A stretch of 28,821 nucleotides of DNA from NCBI GenBank assembly GCA_049323615.1, contig JBMOPD010000081.1:1-28821 (forward strand). The letters run 5' to 3'. This stretch comes from JBMOPD01 sp049323615 (GTDB lineage Bacteria > Bacillota > Desulfotomaculia > Desulfotomaculales > Desulfocucumaceae). The position numbers and the translations under genes are program-made. Every line of letters begins with the position of its first letter. Position 1 is the first letter of the stretch. Positions 1 through 8,117 of this stretch are shown here, piece by piece. Under the pieces are notes generated by a model. That model did no database searches, was not told where the DNA came from, and worked only from the letters and a program-made list of their open reading frames with translations.

Positions 1-151
1 TTCTAAATCCTTATCTATTTCGAGCGTTATCAAATATTTTCACCCATCCATCAAATTGGGGGTGAAAAAACAATAGCCTTCGTTAGAGGGCTTGGAAACA
101 GTGGTTTGCGACTTTCCGAAAGTATTCGAGGGAGTAAAGGGGGGTGAATAA

Positions 152-553
152 ATGATCAAAAAGATAGACCATATAGGGATTGCGGTCAGGGACCTCAATG
201 AGGCCGTCAAATTGTACGAGGGCCTGCTGGGCCTGAAGGTAACCGAAACTGAAGTGGTGGAGGAGCAAAAAGTGAGGGTGGCCTTTTTGCCCACCGGCGA
301 CAGCGAGGTGGAACTGCTGGAATCAACTGCGCCGGACGGCCCCATAGCCCGCTTTATCGAGAAAAACGGCGAAGGAATTCAGCATATAGCCTTCCGGGTA
401 GATAACCTGGAAGAAAAACTGGCGGAATTAAAAGAGAAGGGTGTCCGGCTGATCGATGAAAAGCCCCGGCGGGGCGCCGGAGGCGCCATGATTGCATTCC
501 TTCACCCGAAATCCACCTTCGGAACATTAATCGAACTCTGTGAGAGGAAATAA
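152..553 (+). CDS. mce: Methylmalonyl-CoA epimerase
   Basis: This 133-residue protein is a single glyoxalase/VOC-fold domain of the normal length for methylmalonyl-CoA epimerase, which interconverts (R)- and (S)-methylmalonyl-CoA between the mutase and the carboxyltransferase. It begins with the family signature IDHIGIAV. The expected metal ligands are visible as H7, E54 (in EVELLES), H78 (in IQHIAFR) and E128 (in LIELCE). The start is supported by the very strong ribosome site AAAGGGGGG just upstream of ATG. The next gene starts 15 bases after the stop, so the two are almost certainly co-transcribed. Neighbouring carboxyltransferase and malate dehydrogenase genes support a role in propionate metabolism by the methylmalonyl-CoA route. 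The mutase itself is not in the window and probably lies upstream. Confidence 0.95.
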   Translation: MIKKIDHIGIAVRDLNEAVKLYEGLLGLKVTETEVVEEQKVRVAFLPTGDSEVELLESTAPDGPIARFIEKNGEGIQHIAFRVDNLEEKLAELKEKGVRLIDEKPRRGAGGAMIAFLHPKSTFGTLIELCERK

Positions 554-568
554 GCGGGAGGGGCGAAA

Positions 569-2104
569 ATGAGCATACAGGATAAGCTGGGCCGGTTAAA
601 CAGGCTGAGGGACCAGGTACAGGCCGGGGGCGGTCCGAAGAGAATTGAAAAGCAGCACGAGGCCGGCAAGAAAACCGCCCGTGAAAGGATAGAACTTCTT
701 TTTGATCCGGGGTCCTTCGTCGAGCTGGTTACCTTCGCCGGCGAGGAGGACATTGACAACTTGAAAAACCCCGGTGAGGGTGTGGTGGCGGGTTACGGCA
801 ACATTGACGGGCGCAAGGTTTTTGTTTACGCCCAGGATTTTACCGTGGCCGGCGGCTCCCTGGGGAGGATTCACGCCGCCAAAATATGCCGGGTGCTGGA
901 CTCGGCCATGAAGGTGGGCGCTCCGGTAGTCGGGCTTAACGATTCCGGCGGGGCCAGGATTCAGGAGGGGGTGGACGCCCTCAACGGGTACGGGGAAATA
1001 TTCTTCAGAAACACCATCGCCTCGGGTGTAATACCGCAGGTATCCGTAATTATGGGTCCCTGCGCCGGGGGCGCCGTCTATTCACCGGCTTTAACCGACT
1101 TCATCGTGATGGTAAAGAATACCAGCCAGATGTTTATCACCGGCCCCCAGGTAATCAAGGCGGTAACCGGTGAGGAAGTCAGCATGGAGGTGCTGGGAGG
1201 GGCCATGACCCACAACCAGACCAGCGGGGTGGCCCATTTTGCGGCCGACGGCGAAGAGGACTGCATGGCCCTGATACGCCGGCTGATCGGCTTCCTGCCC
1301 GCCAACAACAATGAAACACCGCCGGCCGCCCCCCCGCAGGAACCGGCGGGGGACCGGGAGGATCTCCTGCACATAATTCCGGACAGCCCGCACCTGTCCT
1401 ATGACGTAAAGAAAATAATCGAACTGGTGGTGGACGGCGGGGAGTTCCTGGAAGTGCAGCCCTTTTACGCCAGAAACGCGGTCATCGGCTTCGCCAGGAT
1501 AAACGGCCAGCCGGTGGGTATAATAGCCAATCAGCCTGATTTCCTGGCGGGCTGCCTTGACATCAACGCCTCGGACAAGATCAGCAGGTTCGTCAGGTTC
1601 TGCGACTGCTTCAACCTGCCTTTAATCACCTTTATGGATGTGCCCGGGTTCTTGCCCGGCACGGCCCAGGAGTACGGCGGCATCATCCGGCACGGGGCCA
1701 AAATGCTGTACGCCTATTCCGAGGCCACGGTCCCCAAGGTGACCATAATACTGAGAAAAGCCTACGGCGGGGCCTACCTGGCCATGTGCAGCAGCAGCCT
1801 GCGGGCCGACAACGTTTTTGCCTGGCCCACCGCCGAAATAGCCGTTATGGGTCCCGAGGGAGCCGTCAATATCATCTATAAAAATGAAATTGCCGGTGCG
1901 GAAAACCAGGATGAGGCCAGGGCCAAACTGACTTCCGAATACCGTGAAAAATTTGCCAACCCGTATATTGCCTGTGCGCGGGGTTACATAGACGACGTTA
2001 TCGATCCCAGGGACACCCGGCAGAAAATTATTGAAACCTTGAAAATGCTGGAGACTAAACAGGAATCCAGACCCGGAAAGAAGCACGGAAATATACCGGT
2101 ATAA
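569..2104 (+). CDS. mmdA: Methylmalonyl-CoA carboxyltransferase / decarboxylase alpha subunit (transcarboxylase 12S type)
   Basis: This 511-residue protein has the two tandem crotonase-like halves of acyl-CoA carboxyltransferases and the usual family length. Visible signatures are KKTARERIELLFDPGSF near residues 34-50, GGARIQEG at 127-134 and GPCAGGAVYSPALTDF at 163-178, which form the CoA and oxyanion sites. In the second half the VPGFLPG and YGGAY motifs form the biotin-side pocket. The family moves CO2 between methylmalonyl-CoA and biotin. Decarboxylase, propionyl-CoA carboxylase and transcarboxylase 12S subunits cannot be told apart from sequence alone. The 5S-type carboxyltransferase two genes downstream favours transcarboxylation coupled to pyruvate/oxaloacetate. 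There are no MmdB/C/D-like membrane subunits here. The start follows a GGGAGGGG ribosome site. Confidence 0.92.
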   Translation: MSIQDKLGRLNRLRDQVQAGGGPKRIEKQHEAGKKTARERIELLFDPGSFVELVTFAGEEDIDNLKNPGEGVVAGYGNIDGRKVFVYAQDFTVAGGSLGRIHAAKICRVLDSAMKVGAPVVGLNDSGGARIQEGVDALNGYGEIFFRNTIASGVIPQVSVIMGPCAGGAVYSPALTDFIVMVKNTSQMFITGPQVIKAVTGEEVSMEVLGGAMTHNQTSGVAHFAADGEEDCMALIRRLIGFLPANNNETPPAAPPQEPAGDREDLLHIIPDSPHLSYDVKKIIELVVDGGEFLEVQPFYARNAVIGFARINGQPVGIIANQPDFLAGCLDINASDKISRFVRFCDCFNLPLITFMDVPGFLPGTAQEYGGIIRHGAKMLYAYSEATVPKVTIILRKAYGGAYLAMCSSSLRADNVFAWPTAEIAVMGPEGAVNIIYKNEIAGAENQDEARAKLTSEYREKFANPYIACARGYIDDVIDPRDTRQKIIETLKMLETKQESRPGKKHGNIPV

Positions 2105-2127
2105 TTTCAGAATATGGGAGGTTTCCG

Positions 2128-3057
2128 ATGAAAAGAAAGAAGATTACCGTTGTGGGATCCGGAAATGTTGGGGCCACCTGTGCCCACTGGGCGGCTTCCA
2201 AAGAACTGGGGGATATCGTACTGATTGACGTAATAGAGGGGGTCCCCCAGGGCAAGGCCCTTGACCTGATGGAAGCGGCCCCCATCGAGGGATACGACTG
2301 CAATATAACAGGCACCAACAGCTACGAGGACACAAAGGATTCGGACCTGATCGTGATCACGGCCGGGATAGCCAGAAAGCCCGGCATGAGCAGGGACGAC
2401 CTGCTGGCCACCAACGCCAGGATAGTGGCTTCGTGCGCCGAACAGGCGGCAAAGTATTCTCCCGGCGCCTACATCATAGTGGTTACCAACCCCCTGGACA
2501 TAATGACCCATGTGGCCCTCAAGGCCTCCGGCTTCCCGCCCAACAGGGTAATGGGCATGGCCGGGGTTCTGGATTCGGCCAGGTTCCGCACCTTTATCGC
2601 CCTGGAACTGGGTGTCTCCTTTGAGGACGTAAGCGCCTTCGTCCTCGGCGGTCACGGTGACGACATGGTGCCCCTGGTCAGGTACAGCTATGCCGGCGGA
2701 ATACCCATTGAAAAGCTGATCCCGGCAGACAGGATAGCGTCCATTGTGGAGCGGACCAGAAAGGGCGGGGCCGAAATTGTAAACTACCTGAAGACCGGAA
2801 GCGCCTTTTACGCCCCCGGCGCTTCGGTGATCCAGATGGCCGAAGCCATTTTGAAGGATAAGAAAAGAATTCTGCCGGTGGCCGCCTATCTGCAGGGAGA
2901 GTACGGAGAAAAAGACATGTATTTCGGAGTCCCTGCCATTATCGGGGGCGGCGGGGTGGAAAAAATACTGGAGGTTGACCTGACTGAGGATGAAAAGGCC
3001 CAGCTGACCAAATCAGTCAGTTCGGTGCGCAACCTTTTAAAGCTGGTTAATCTTTAA
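2128..3057 (+). CDS. mdh: Malate dehydrogenase (NAD-dependent, LDH-like type)
   Basis: This 309-residue cytosolic enzyme oxidises malate to oxaloacetate. The Rossmann loop GSGNVG is at residues 10-15 and the NAD-selecting acid is D34. The substrate loop ARKPGMSRDDL carries R83 and R89; an arginine at the residue-102 loop position is what separates malate from lactate dehydrogenases. R152 and the catalytic H176 (GGHGDDMVP) are present. The ribosome site is GGGAGG. It lies 23 bases after mmdA and precedes the 5S carboxyltransferase, which uses its product oxaloacetate. This fits the oxidative branch of syntrophic propionate degradation, where oxaloacetate donates CO2 to propionyl-CoA. Length and motifs are complete. 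Confidence 0.95.
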   Translation: MKRKKITVVGSGNVGATCAHWAASKELGDIVLIDVIEGVPQGKALDLMEAAPIEGYDCNITGTNSYEDTKDSDLIVITAGIARKPGMSRDDLLATNARIVASCAEQAAKYSPGAYIIVVTNPLDIMTHVALKASGFPPNRVMGMAGVLDSARFRTFIALELGVSFEDVSAFVLGGHGDDMVPLVRYSYAGGIPIEKLIPADRIASIVERTRKGGAEIVNYLKTGSAFYAPGASVIQMAEAILKDKKRILPVAAYLQGEYGEKDMYFGVPAIIGGGGVEKILEVDLTEDEKAQLTKSVSSVRNLLKLVNL

Positions 3058-3063
3058 AAACAG

Positions 3064-3089
3064 GGGGGTTTCTCATAACGGGAACCCCC
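3064..3089 (+). terminator. GC-rich hairpin after mdh, possible attenuator
   Basis: GGGGGTT at 3064-3070 pairs with AACCCCC at 3083-3089, and two or three more pairs including G-U can extend the stem inward. It is followed by ATCTTT and an A-run, not by a good T-run, so full termination is doubtful. It lies in the 94-base gap before the 5S carboxyltransferase gene and may lower or reset transcription between the two. Confidence 0.4.
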
Positions 3090-3151
3090 ATCTTTAAAAA
3101 ATCTCTGTATATTGTATTCAATTAATATCACACTGAAGGGATGAAAACCAA

Positions 3152-4504
3152 ATGCCAAAAAGACGCGTAGGTATTACAGACACCACTTTGCGGGACGGAC
3201 ACCAGTCGCTTCTGGCCACCAGGATGAAAACCGCCGACATGCTGCCCATAGTGGAGGAAATAGACAGCATGGGCTTTCATTCCGTCGAGGTATGGGGCGG
3301 GGCAACCTTTGACTCATGCATGCGCTTTCTGGACGAAGACCCGTGGGAGCGCCTCAGGACTTTAAAGAAAGGTTTTAAAAGGACCAGGCTGCAGATGCTT
3401 CTCCGGGGCCAGAATATCGTGGGCTACAAACACTACGCCGACGACGTGCTGGAGGAGTTTATAAAGCACAGCGTGGCCGACGGGATGGACATTTTCAGGA
3501 TATTTGACGCTTTAAACGACGTCAGGAACATGGAAAAGGCCATTGAGTTCACCAAGCGGGAGGGCGGGCACGTTCAGGCCACGGTGGTCTACACCATCAG
3601 CCCCGTTCATGACTTCGACTTCTATATGAAAACGGCCAAAGAGCTGCAGGAACTGGGCGCCGACTCGATATGCCTGAAGGATATGGCCGGCATACTTTCC
3701 CCGTACATCGCCTATGACATTATCAAGGGCTGGAAGGAAAGGCTGGACATCCCGGTGCAGCTCCATGCCCACTACACCAGCGGCATGGCTTCCATGGCTT
3801 ATATGAAGGCGATAGAAGCCGGTGTGGACGTGATTGACTGCGCCGTCTCCACCATGGCCCTGCAGACTTCCCAGCCCGCCATTGAAACCATGGTGGCATC
3901 GCTGGAAAACAGCCGGTACGAGACCGGTCTGGACCTTACAAAGCTGTCCAGGATCGCCGAGTACTTCAAAGAAGTCCGGAAGAACTACGAGCAGTTTGAC
4001 AGCTCCTCCTGCAGCGTTGACACCAACGTACTGCTGTACCAGGTGCCCGGCGGGATGATTTCAAACTTTGTGAACCAGTTGAAAGAACAGCACGCCCTGG
4101 ATAAACTTGCCGATGTTCTGGCCGAGGTGCCCAGGGTAAGGGAGGACTTCGGCTACCCGCCCCTGGTCACTCCCTCCAGCCAGATAGTGGGGACCCAGGC
4201 GGCCATAAACGTTATCGTGGGCGCCCGCTACATGTATGCCACCGACGAGGTGAAGAACTACATGCGCGGCTATTACGGCAGGCCGCCGGCGCCGGTGAAC
4301 GAAGAGGTGCGCAAAAAGATAATCGGTGATGAAGAACCCATCACCGTAAGGCCGGCAGACCTGATCGGGCCCGAGCTGCCACAAGCCCGGGAACTGGGCG
4401 GGGAATACATTCAGAAACCGGAAGACGTGGTTTCGGTAGCGCTCTTCCCGCAGGTGGCCCCGGACTTTTTAAAGCGGAGAAAGGAACAAAACAGCCAGGG
4501 ATAA
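3152..4504 (+). CDS. Transcarboxylase 5S / oxaloacetate decarboxylase alpha-type carboxyltransferase
   Basis: This 450-residue protein is a pyruvate carboxyltransferase of the HMGL-like TIM-barrel family. It moves CO2 between oxaloacetate/pyruvate and biotin. The N-terminal DTTLRDGHQS motif (residues 10-19) gives metal ligand D10. The carbamylated lysine is K176 in CLKDMAG and the metal histidines are H205 and H207 in LHAHYTSG. The conserved carboxylase domain follows from about residue 290. No C-terminal biotinyl lysine domain (AMKM-like) is present, so a separate biotin carrier (1.3S-like) must be encoded elsewhere. Together with the 12S-type protein and malate dehydrogenase it fits a transcarboxylase that couples oxaloacetate decarboxylation to propionyl-CoA carboxylation. 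The ribosome site AAGGGATG precedes the ATG. Confidence 0.92.
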   Translation: MPKRRVGITDTTLRDGHQSLLATRMKTADMLPIVEEIDSMGFHSVEVWGGATFDSCMRFLDEDPWERLRTLKKGFKRTRLQMLLRGQNIVGYKHYADDVLEEFIKHSVADGMDIFRIFDALNDVRNMEKAIEFTKREGGHVQATVVYTISPVHDFDFYMKTAKELQELGADSICLKDMAGILSPYIAYDIIKGWKERLDIPVQLHAHYTSGMASMAYMKAIEAGVDVIDCAVSTMALQTSQPAIETMVASLENSRYETGLDLTKLSRIAEYFKEVRKNYEQFDSSSCSVDTNVLLYQVPGGMISNFVNQLKEQHALDKLADVLAEVPRVREDFGYPPLVTPSSQIVGTQAAINVIVGARYMYATDEVKNYMRGYYGRPPAPVNEEVRKKIIGDEEPITVRPADLIGPELPQARELGGEYIQKPEDVVSVALFPQVAPDFLKRRKEQNSQG

Positions 4505-4523
4505 GATCGAACTTCAAACCTCC

Positions 4524-4554
4524 AAAATAACCCACTTAAGTGGGTTATTTTTTT
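4524..4554 (+). terminator. Rho-independent terminator of the methylmalonyl-CoA block
   Basis: A perfect 28-base palindrome at 4524-4551 has its centre in TTAA (arm core AACCCACTT/AAGTGGGTT). It runs directly into an eight-base T tract. It closes the carboxyltransferase gene and separates it from the phosphate operon. Confidence 0.92.
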
Positions 4555-4585
4555 AACTTAAATTTAAACTTAACCGATCTCTTTT

Positions 4586-4628
4586 TTAACCGGAAATTTT
4601 ACTTTTATTAACACCTTATATGTATATT
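4586..4628 (+). promoter_or_regulatory. Putative PhoP box array and -10 element of pstS
   Basis: Three hexamers lie at exact 11-base spacing: TTAACC at 4586, TTTTAC at 4597 and TTAACA at 4608, each separated by 5 bases. This is the layout of Gram-positive PhoP boxes (TTAACA-like repeats in phase with one helical turn). A possible -10 element TATATT lies at 4623-4628, ten bases after the last repeat, with no good -35, as expected of an activated promoter. Two further TTAAAC/TTAACC copies at 4564-4575 are out of phase. The spacing is seen directly; PhoP binding is inference. Confidence 0.6.
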
Positions 4629-4670
4629 CAAATTAAATAAAACTAACTTTAAAAAAGGAGAGGAAAAGTA

Positions 4671-5507
4671 TTGCGTAAATCCAAACGGACCCTTGTGATT
4701 GCCCTGTTGATGGCCCTTGTCATCACCGCAGCCGGCTGTGGAAAAGGCGAGAAAAAGGAAGGGGACGCCAAAGGCGGCGGCAAAACCACAATAACCATCG
4801 CCGGGTCTACCTCGGTGCAGCCGCTCTCCGACGAACTGGCCAAAGCATACAGCCAGAAAAACCCCAACGTAACCATCAACGTTCAGGGCGGCGGTTCCTC
4901 CCAGGGAATTAAAGCGGCCGCCGAAGGTATCGCCCAGATCGGAGCCAGCTCCCGCGAGCTGAAGGAATCCGAAAAGGGCAAGGTAAAGGAAACCCCCATT
5001 GCCATTGACGGCATTGCCATTGTGGTCAACCCCAAAAACACCCGGGTGGTAAACCTGACCATGGATCAGGTGAAGGATATTTTCAGCGGAAAAATTACAA
5101 ACTGGAAAGATGTTGGCGGACAAGACGCGGCCATCAGCGTAGTAACCCGTGAAGCCGGCTCGGGCACCCGCGGCGCCTTTGAAGAGATTGTCATGCATGA
5201 CGCCAAGATCACCGACAGGGCCATCACCCAGGCCTCCAACGGCGCTGTCAGAACCACTGTGGCCGGAGACCAGAACGCCATCGGCTACCTTTCCCTGGGC
5301 TACCTCAGTGCGGAGGTCAAGGGGGTCAAGGTTGACAATATTGAGCCCACCGTTGAGAATATCAAGAAGGGCTCATACAAGGTTAAAAGGCCTTTCCTGT
5401 ACCTGACCAAGGGTGACCCGGCCGGGGACGTCAAAGCATACATCGATTTCGTGCTCAGCCCCGAAGGGCAGCAGATTGTAAGCAACCACTACATTTCTGT
5501 TAAATAA
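4671..5507 (+). CDS. pstS: Phosphate ABC transporter substrate-binding lipoprotein PstS
   Basis: This 278-residue protein is the extracellular phosphate receptor of the Pst transporter. Translation starts at TTG after an AAAAAAGGAGAGG ribosome site. The signal peptide has a basic start, a hydrophobic core and a lipobox ending in AAGC with C23 as the lipidated cysteine. The mature protein opens with the phosphate-loop motif IAGSTSVQPL, followed by GGGSSQGI, IGASSR and the second-domain motif REAGSGTRGAFEE. These residues make up the phosphate pocket in PstS. It is followed by the two permease genes pstC and pstA. An upstream 11-base repeat array suggests induction by phosphate starvation. Confidence 0.95.
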   Translation: MRKSKRTLVIALLMALVITAAGCGKGEKKEGDAKGGGKTTITIAGSTSVQPLSDELAKAYSQKNPNVTINVQGGGSSQGIKAAAEGIAQIGASSRELKESEKGKVKETPIAIDGIAIVVNPKNTRVVNLTMDQVKDIFSGKITNWKDVGGQDAAISVVTREAGSGTRGAFEEIVMHDAKITDRAITQASNGAVRTTVAGDQNAIGYLSLGYLSAEVKGVKVDNIEPTVENIKKGSYKVKRPFLYLTKGDPAGDVKAYIDFVLSPEGQQIVSNHYISVK

Positions 5508-5526
5508 TTCCCTTCTTAATAGATAA

Positions 5527-5554
5527 TTAACACATGGTTAACCGTGTATTAACT
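5527..5554 (+). promoter_or_regulatory. Second putative PhoP box array, between pstS and pstC
   Basis: TTAACA at 5527, TTAACC at 5538 and TTAACT at 5549 form three near-identical hexamers spaced by exactly 5 bases, giving an 11-base period. This is cleaner than the array before pstS. I see no convincing -10 between it and the hairpin that follows. It could drive pstCA separately or help load PhoP on the operon. Confidence 0.55.
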
Positions 5555-5555
5555 T

Positions 5556-5583
5556 CCCCGGGCAGGATTTTTACCTCCCGGGG
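5556..5583 (+). terminator. Intra-operon hairpin between pstS and pstC
   Basis: CCCCGGG at 5556-5562 pairs with CCCGGGG at 5577-5583, and an inner AGG/CCT pairing extends the stem past one bulged C. There is no T tract after it. Such hairpins commonly protect the upstream message or partly attenuate, which would give more PstS than permease. The role is inference. Confidence 0.5.
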
Positions 5584-5629
5584 ATAACTTATTATTTGAA
5601 CACCGGTTATTTTATGAGGATGAACAGCC

Positions 5630-6481
5630 ATGAAGCGTTACCTGGAAAAGTCAATCGAAAAACTTCTGCTGTTAAGTGCCGTGGCGGCTATTTTTATTGT
5701 CCTTCTGATATGTATATTCATATTTATGGAAGGGCTGCCGGTGATACAAAAATACGGATTGCTGCATTTCATCACAGGTAAGTTCTGGCACCCCGACGAT
5801 AACGAATTCGGTCTTTTGCCGATGATCATCGGATCAATTTATGTAACCATAGGGGCCCTGGTCCTTGGCGTTCCCCTGGGTATTGGCTGCGCCATATTCC
5901 TGGCTGAAATCGCACCGAGGAAAGCAACTCAATTTATCAGGCCCGTTATCGAGCTGCTGGCCGGCATACCGTCCGTAGTCTACGGTTTTTACGGCCTGGT
6001 GGTGCTGGTGCCCCTGATCAGGGAAATATTCGGGGGAAGAGGGTTTAGTGTTCTGGCCGGTTCAATTGTGCTGGCCATTATGGTCCTGCCGACCATTATC
6101 AATATTTCCGAGGATTCCATCAGGGCAGTGCCCCGGGAGTACAAGGAGGGATCCTTTGCTCTGGGCGCCACACACTGGCAGACCATCAAAAAGGTACTGC
6201 TGCCCACAGCCCGGTCGGGTATTGTTACCGCAGTGGTGCTGGGAATGGGAAGGGCAATAGGCGAGACCATGGCCATAATCCTCGTCACCGGTAACGTGGC
6301 CATGGTTCCAAAATCGGTATTTGAACCGGTTAGAACCCTGACTGCCAATATAGCCATCGAGATGGGGTACGCCGCCGGCGACCACGCCAGGGCGCTCTTT
6401 GCAACGGGTATAGTGCTTTTTGTGTTTATCATGATCCTCAACTTCCTGGTAACTCTGGTTCCCAAGAGGGTTGGTGACTGA
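5630..6481 (+). CDS. pstC: Phosphate ABC transporter permease PstC
   Basis: This 283-residue inner-membrane permease forms half of the phosphate channel. Several hydrophobic segments are visible, starting with residues 10-32. The region LLAGIPSVVYGFYG is typical of PstC. The cytoplasmic EAA loop that docks onto the ATPase covers about residues 173-199 (EGSFALGATHWQT). Its stop lies 2 bases before the pstA start codon, so translation of the pair is probably coupled. Length is normal for the family. Confidence 0.95.
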   Translation: MKRYLEKSIEKLLLLSAVAAIFIVLLICIFIFMEGLPVIQKYGLLHFITGKFWHPDDNEFGLLPMIIGSIYVTIGALVLGVPLGIGCAIFLAEIAPRKATQFIRPVIELLAGIPSVVYGFYGLVVLVPLIREIFGGRGFSVLAGSIVLAIMVLPTIINISEDSIRAVPREYKEGSFALGATHWQTIKKVLLPTARSGIVTAVVLGMGRAIGETMAIILVTGNVAMVPKSVFEPVRTLTANIAIEMGYAAGDHARALFATGIVLFVFIMILNFLVTLVPKRVGD

Positions 6482-6483
6482 CC

Positions 6484-7323
6484 TTGAAATTAAAAGCCAC
6501 CAGAATTGAAGAAGTTATTGTTAAAGTATTCCTGTTTATATCTGTGCTGATAACCACAGGCAGCCTTGTTGCCATCATGTTTCATATACTTAAACAGGGA
6601 TTGGGAGTTGTAAGCTGGGAGTTCCTTACTGCATACCCCGAAGATATGGGCCGCGGGGGAGGAATATTCCCGTCCATAATAGGCACCATCTACCTTATCG
6701 CCGTTTCACTCTTATTTGCGGCCCCCATAGGGATTCTGGCAGCCATTCACCTGACCGAGTATACCAAAAAGGGCAGGCTTGTCAACCTGATCCGCTTTGC
6801 CACTGAAACACTGGCAGGCATCCCGTCAATAATCTTCGGCCTGTTCGGCTTTGCTTTCCTGGTTATTTTCATGGGTTTCCGGTGGTCTATCCTGTCCGGC
6901 GGCCTGACCCTGGCCATCATGATCCTGCCCACTGTGATCAGAACCTCGGAGGAAGCGATAAAAAGCGTTCCCCAGATATACAGGGAAGGCAGCCTTGCCC
7001 TGGGGGCAACCAAGTGGCAGACAGTATACAAAATAGTTATTCCGGCAGCCCTGCCGGGTATTGTGACTGGTATAATACTGGGCATAGGCAGGGCAGTGGG
7101 GGAGACAGCAGCAGTTCTTCTTACCGCCGGCAGCTCCCTCAACCTGCCCACTTCTGTTATGGACCCGGCCAGATCTCTTTCCATTCACCTTTTTGTGCTT
7201 GCATCCGAGGGTATTTCTTTCAAAAACGCGTACGGCACTGCCACAGTCCTGATCATATTAATATTAATCATAAATTTTACGGCTAATTTGTTGATGAACA
7301 AAATGACATCCAGGACCTCCTAA
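6484..7323 (+). CDS. pstA: Phosphate ABC transporter permease PstA
   Basis: This 279-residue permease pairs with PstC. It starts at TTG immediately after pstC; no other start keeps the first membrane segment (residues 12-36). The motif ETLAGIPSIIFGLFG and the EAA loop at about 168-194 (EGSLALGATKWQT) are those of PstA. The ATPase PstB and the regulator PhoU normally follow it, but here a large terminator and an unrelated phospholipase-like gene follow. The transporter must therefore use an ATPase encoded elsewhere. Confidence 0.94.
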   Translation: MKLKATRIEEVIVKVFLFISVLITTGSLVAIMFHILKQGLGVVSWEFLTAYPEDMGRGGGIFPSIIGTIYLIAVSLLFAAPIGILAAIHLTEYTKKGRLVNLIRFATETLAGIPSIIFGLFGFAFLVIFMGFRWSILSGGLTLAIMILPTVIRTSEEAIKSVPQIYREGSLALGATKWQTVYKIVIPAALPGIVTGIILGIGRAVGETAAVLLTAGSSLNLPTSVMDPARSLSIHLFVLASEGISFKNAYGTATVLIILILIINFTANLLMNKMTSRTS

Positions 7324-7358
7324 TTAAATTTTTATTCTCAATATTTATATCCAGTTGC

Positions 7359-7435
7359 ACCCCCTGTTTTAAATATGCATATCCGGGTAATTTACGGTAA
7401 AGAATATGTATGTTTAAAACGGGGGTCTTATTTTT
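7359..7435 (+). terminator. Large terminator of the pst operon
   Basis: ACCCCC-T-GTTTTAAA at 7359-7373 pairs with TTTAAAAC-GGGGGT at 7413-7426 apart from one bulged T. The TATGCAT/ATATGTA inner parts extend the stem around a loop of about 24 bases. It ends in CTTATTTTT. The right arm contains the first possible ATG (7410) of the downstream phospholipase-like gene, which makes that start doubtful. Confidence 0.7.
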
Positions 7436-8117
7436 GGGTATCTGTGAAAAACATATCTGGCCGGCACTAAAACTGGTCTTATCTGCAGGAACACCCATAC
7501 AGAATTTAGTCGACAGGGGAGGGGAGACCCACCTTTTTCTTAATGATCAGGCCGCTAAAATCCTATTTAATGATAAGAGGCGGGAAGTCTTCAAAGTAAT
7601 CGACAGTTACAGAAACTTTATTGACCTGGGGAACCTTTGGGCAGATAAGGGCTGGAAATGCTTCGCCCATTATTATCGTCCTGAAAACGGAAATGGCTTT
7701 ATCCCCTGGATATCAGCCCTCAGTGAGTGTCTTAGCCACTTTAACAAGGCAGTAACCAGCTGGAAAAAGGGCAAGCGTCAAAAATCAATGTTCTATCTTG
7801 GAGCCACTGCCCATATAGTTCAGGATATGTGCGTTCCACATCATTCTATGGGTATTGCCTTTAACGGCCATAGAAAATTTGAAGTATGGGCAATGGATAA
7901 CAAAGAATATTTTAAAGCAGAAAATAGTGGGCTATATAACAAATTTAATAATATAATTGAGATAATAGACAATAATTCGCGCATTTCCAAACTGTATTAC
8001 GATGATGTAGCAAACTTTGATACAAATAGATACATTGTTGCAGCCAGGGAGTTGCTTCCCCTGGCACAGGCTACAACTGCGTGCTTATTTGATCACTTTT
8101 TTAACATAGCATCATAA
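7410..8117 (+). CDS. Zinc-dependent phospholipase C-like protein
   Basis: Up to 235 residues. The spacing of metal ligands matches the bacterial zinc phospholipase C family (Bacillus cereus PLC type): H41 in THLFLN, D79 in WADKG, H87 in FAHYY, H135 and D139 in AHIVQD, H145 in PHH, and H154 and E158 in GHRKFE. All trinuclear-zinc ligands except the N-terminal tryptophan can be placed, so a hydrolase on phospholipids or phosphate esters is likely. No convincing signal peptide precedes the domain, unlike secreted PLCs. The start is uncertain. ATG 7410 lies in the arm of the pst terminator, and TTG 7434, eight bases after GGGGG, is an alternative. Sitting after a phosphate uptake operon, a phosphate-scavenging role is possible but unproven. 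Confidence 0.8.
   Translation: MFKTGVLFLGICEKHIWPALKLVLSAGTPIQNLVDRGGETHLFLNDQAAKILFNDKRREVFKVIDSYRNFIDLGNLWADKGWKCFAHYYRPENGNGFIPWISALSECLSHFNKAVTSWKKGKRQKSMFYLGATAHIVQDMCVPHHSMGIAFNGHRKFEVWAMDNKEYFKAENSGLYNKFNNIIEIIDNNSRISKLYYDDVANFDTNRYIVAARELLPLAQATTACLFDHFFNIAS

Noticed and set aside
1..151. Possible 3' end of an upstream gene or a riboswitch before the epimerase
   Set aside because: No frame gives a recognisable C-terminus. Only a 13-base palindrome (111-123) is seen, with no riboswitch core.
1622..2086. Open frames on the - strand opposite mmdA and mdh
   Set aside because: They are shadows of conserved enzymes and have no independent signals.
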